A stretch of DNA of 7,046 nt. Origin: Sphingobacteriales bacterium (lineage in GTDB: Bacteria; Bacteroidota; Bacteroidia; Chitinophagales; Chitinophagaceae). The stretch is from assembly GCA_004294195.1 (NCBI GenBank), contig REAQ01000198.1:1-7046 (forward strand). Reading direction: 5' to 3'. A program made the position numbers and the translations under genes. The notes beneath the pieces were generated by a model. It ran no database searches. It saw only the letters and a program-made list of their open reading frames with translations, and was not told where the DNA came from. Positions 6,792 through 7,046 of this stretch are shown in pieces. Position 1 is the first letter of the stretch. Every line of letters starts with the position of its first letter.

Positions 6792-6804
6792 ATTGTTAAA
6801 CAAT
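6792..6804. promoter_or_regulatory. 13-bp perfect palindrome upstream of the rhodopsin gene
   Basis: ATTGTT and AACAAT flank a single central A, ending 24 bases before the rhodopsin ATG. It could be an operator for a dimeric regulator. It is AT-rich and followed by six T, so a chance match or a very weak hairpin is also possible. I saw no convincing TTG/TAnnTTTG promoter pair in the 6659-6828 gap. Confidence 0.3.
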
Positions 6805-6828
6805 TTTTTCACTCCTCAATTACTTTTT

Positions 6829-7046
6829 ATGTGGCTCAAACTTTTAGAGATTTTGCCCATCGCTAACGACAATTATGTAGCATTTACCTTTTTTACAGGT
6901 ACTATGGCTATGCTTGCTGCTTCTGTTTTTTTCTTTTTTGAGACAACGAATACTGAAAAGAAATGGAGAACATCTGTTCTCATTTCCGGATTGATCACAT
7001 TTATTGCTGCTGTGCACTATTATTACATGCGGGATTACAACCTGGC
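6829..7046 (+). CDS. Proteorhodopsin-type light-driven ion pump, N-terminal part (3' end outside window)
   Basis: The first 72 codons from ATG 6829; family members have about 240-260 residues. An in-frame TGA lies about 12 codons upstream, and the only other nearby start is a TTG, so ATG is preferred. Residues 15-37 form helix A (NYVAFTFFTGTMAMLAASVFFFF reads straight through the membrane). After a short polar turn, KKWRTSVLISGLITFIAAVH and YYYMRDY (44-70) form helix B and its outer end. This second stretch lines up with the K-W-K-T-S...SGL-T...HY-YMR pattern of proteorhodopsins, and His63 matches the conserved helix-B histidine (His75 of green proteorhodopsin) that pairs with the proton-acceptor aspartate. 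That histidine favours an outward proton pump over the NQ-type sodium pump. The deciding helix-C motif, the colour-tuning residue and the retinal lysine lie outside. No signal peptide is seen; the protein sits in the inner membrane. Confidence 0.93.
   Translation, partial: MWLKLLEILPIANDNYVAFTFFTGTMAMLAASVFFFFETTNTEKKWRTSVLISGLITFIAAVHYYYMRDYNL

Noticed and set aside
6792..6810. Palindrome plus six T as an intrinsic terminator of the TPR gene
   Set aside because: With a minimal 3-base loop only 5 AT-rich pairs remain, and it lies 130 bases past the stop next to the rhodopsin start.
1..7046. Defence system, CRISPR array, phage or insertion sequence
   Set aside because: No spaced direct repeats, transposase or integrase motifs, nuclease or toxin motifs, or terminal inverted repeats were seen. 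The genes fit ordinary Bacteroidota chromosome content.

Overview
The window looks like a chromosomal piece of a Bacteroidota genome, most likely Chitinophagaceae or a close relative. This rests on a SusC/RagA-type TonB-dependent receptor driven by an ECF sigma/FecR pair, the near absence of Shine-Dalgarno sequences, and a rhodopsin fragment that reads like flavobacterial-type proteorhodopsin. The taxon is inferred from gene content, not from a marker gene.

Layout. Positions 1-2820 (minus strand) hold a three-gene cell-surface signalling operon, transcribed right to left. It comprises an ECF sigma factor (2820-2251, TTG start), a FecR-type anti-sigma factor (2184-1072), and a SusC-like receptor with an N-terminal STN signalling domain, which starts at 1075 and leaves the window at base 1. 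The last two genes overlap by ATGA. A SusD gene would be expected past the left edge. Upstream on the same strand lie a 161-residue, beta-rich cytoplasmic protein of unknown function (3386-2901), a 283-bp gap with a possible coding remnant (about 3459-3569), and a DinB/DUF1572-like metal-site four-helix protein (4146-3670).

The strand switches at a 115-bp divergent intergenic region (4147-4261). On the plus strand comes an exported 798-residue TPR protein (4262-6658). Its long middle part matches nothing I recognise, and its C-terminus carries two kinds of internal repeat. After a 170-bp AT-rich gap, the first 72 codons of a proteorhodopsin gene begin at 6829 and run off the right edge.

How the genes work together. 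In the sigma/FecR/SusC operon, the standard model is that substrate binding at the outer-membrane receptor is passed by its STN domain to the periplasmic part of FecR, which releases the sigma factor to transcribe receptor and substrate-uptake genes. The DinB-like protein, the 161-residue protein and the TPR protein show no clear link to it. The rhodopsin is probably the start of a separate light-driven pump locus.

I see no CRISPR array, tRNA, rRNA, insertion sequence or phage gene. The least explained parts are the C-terminal half of the TPR protein and the rhodopsin locus cut by the right edge.
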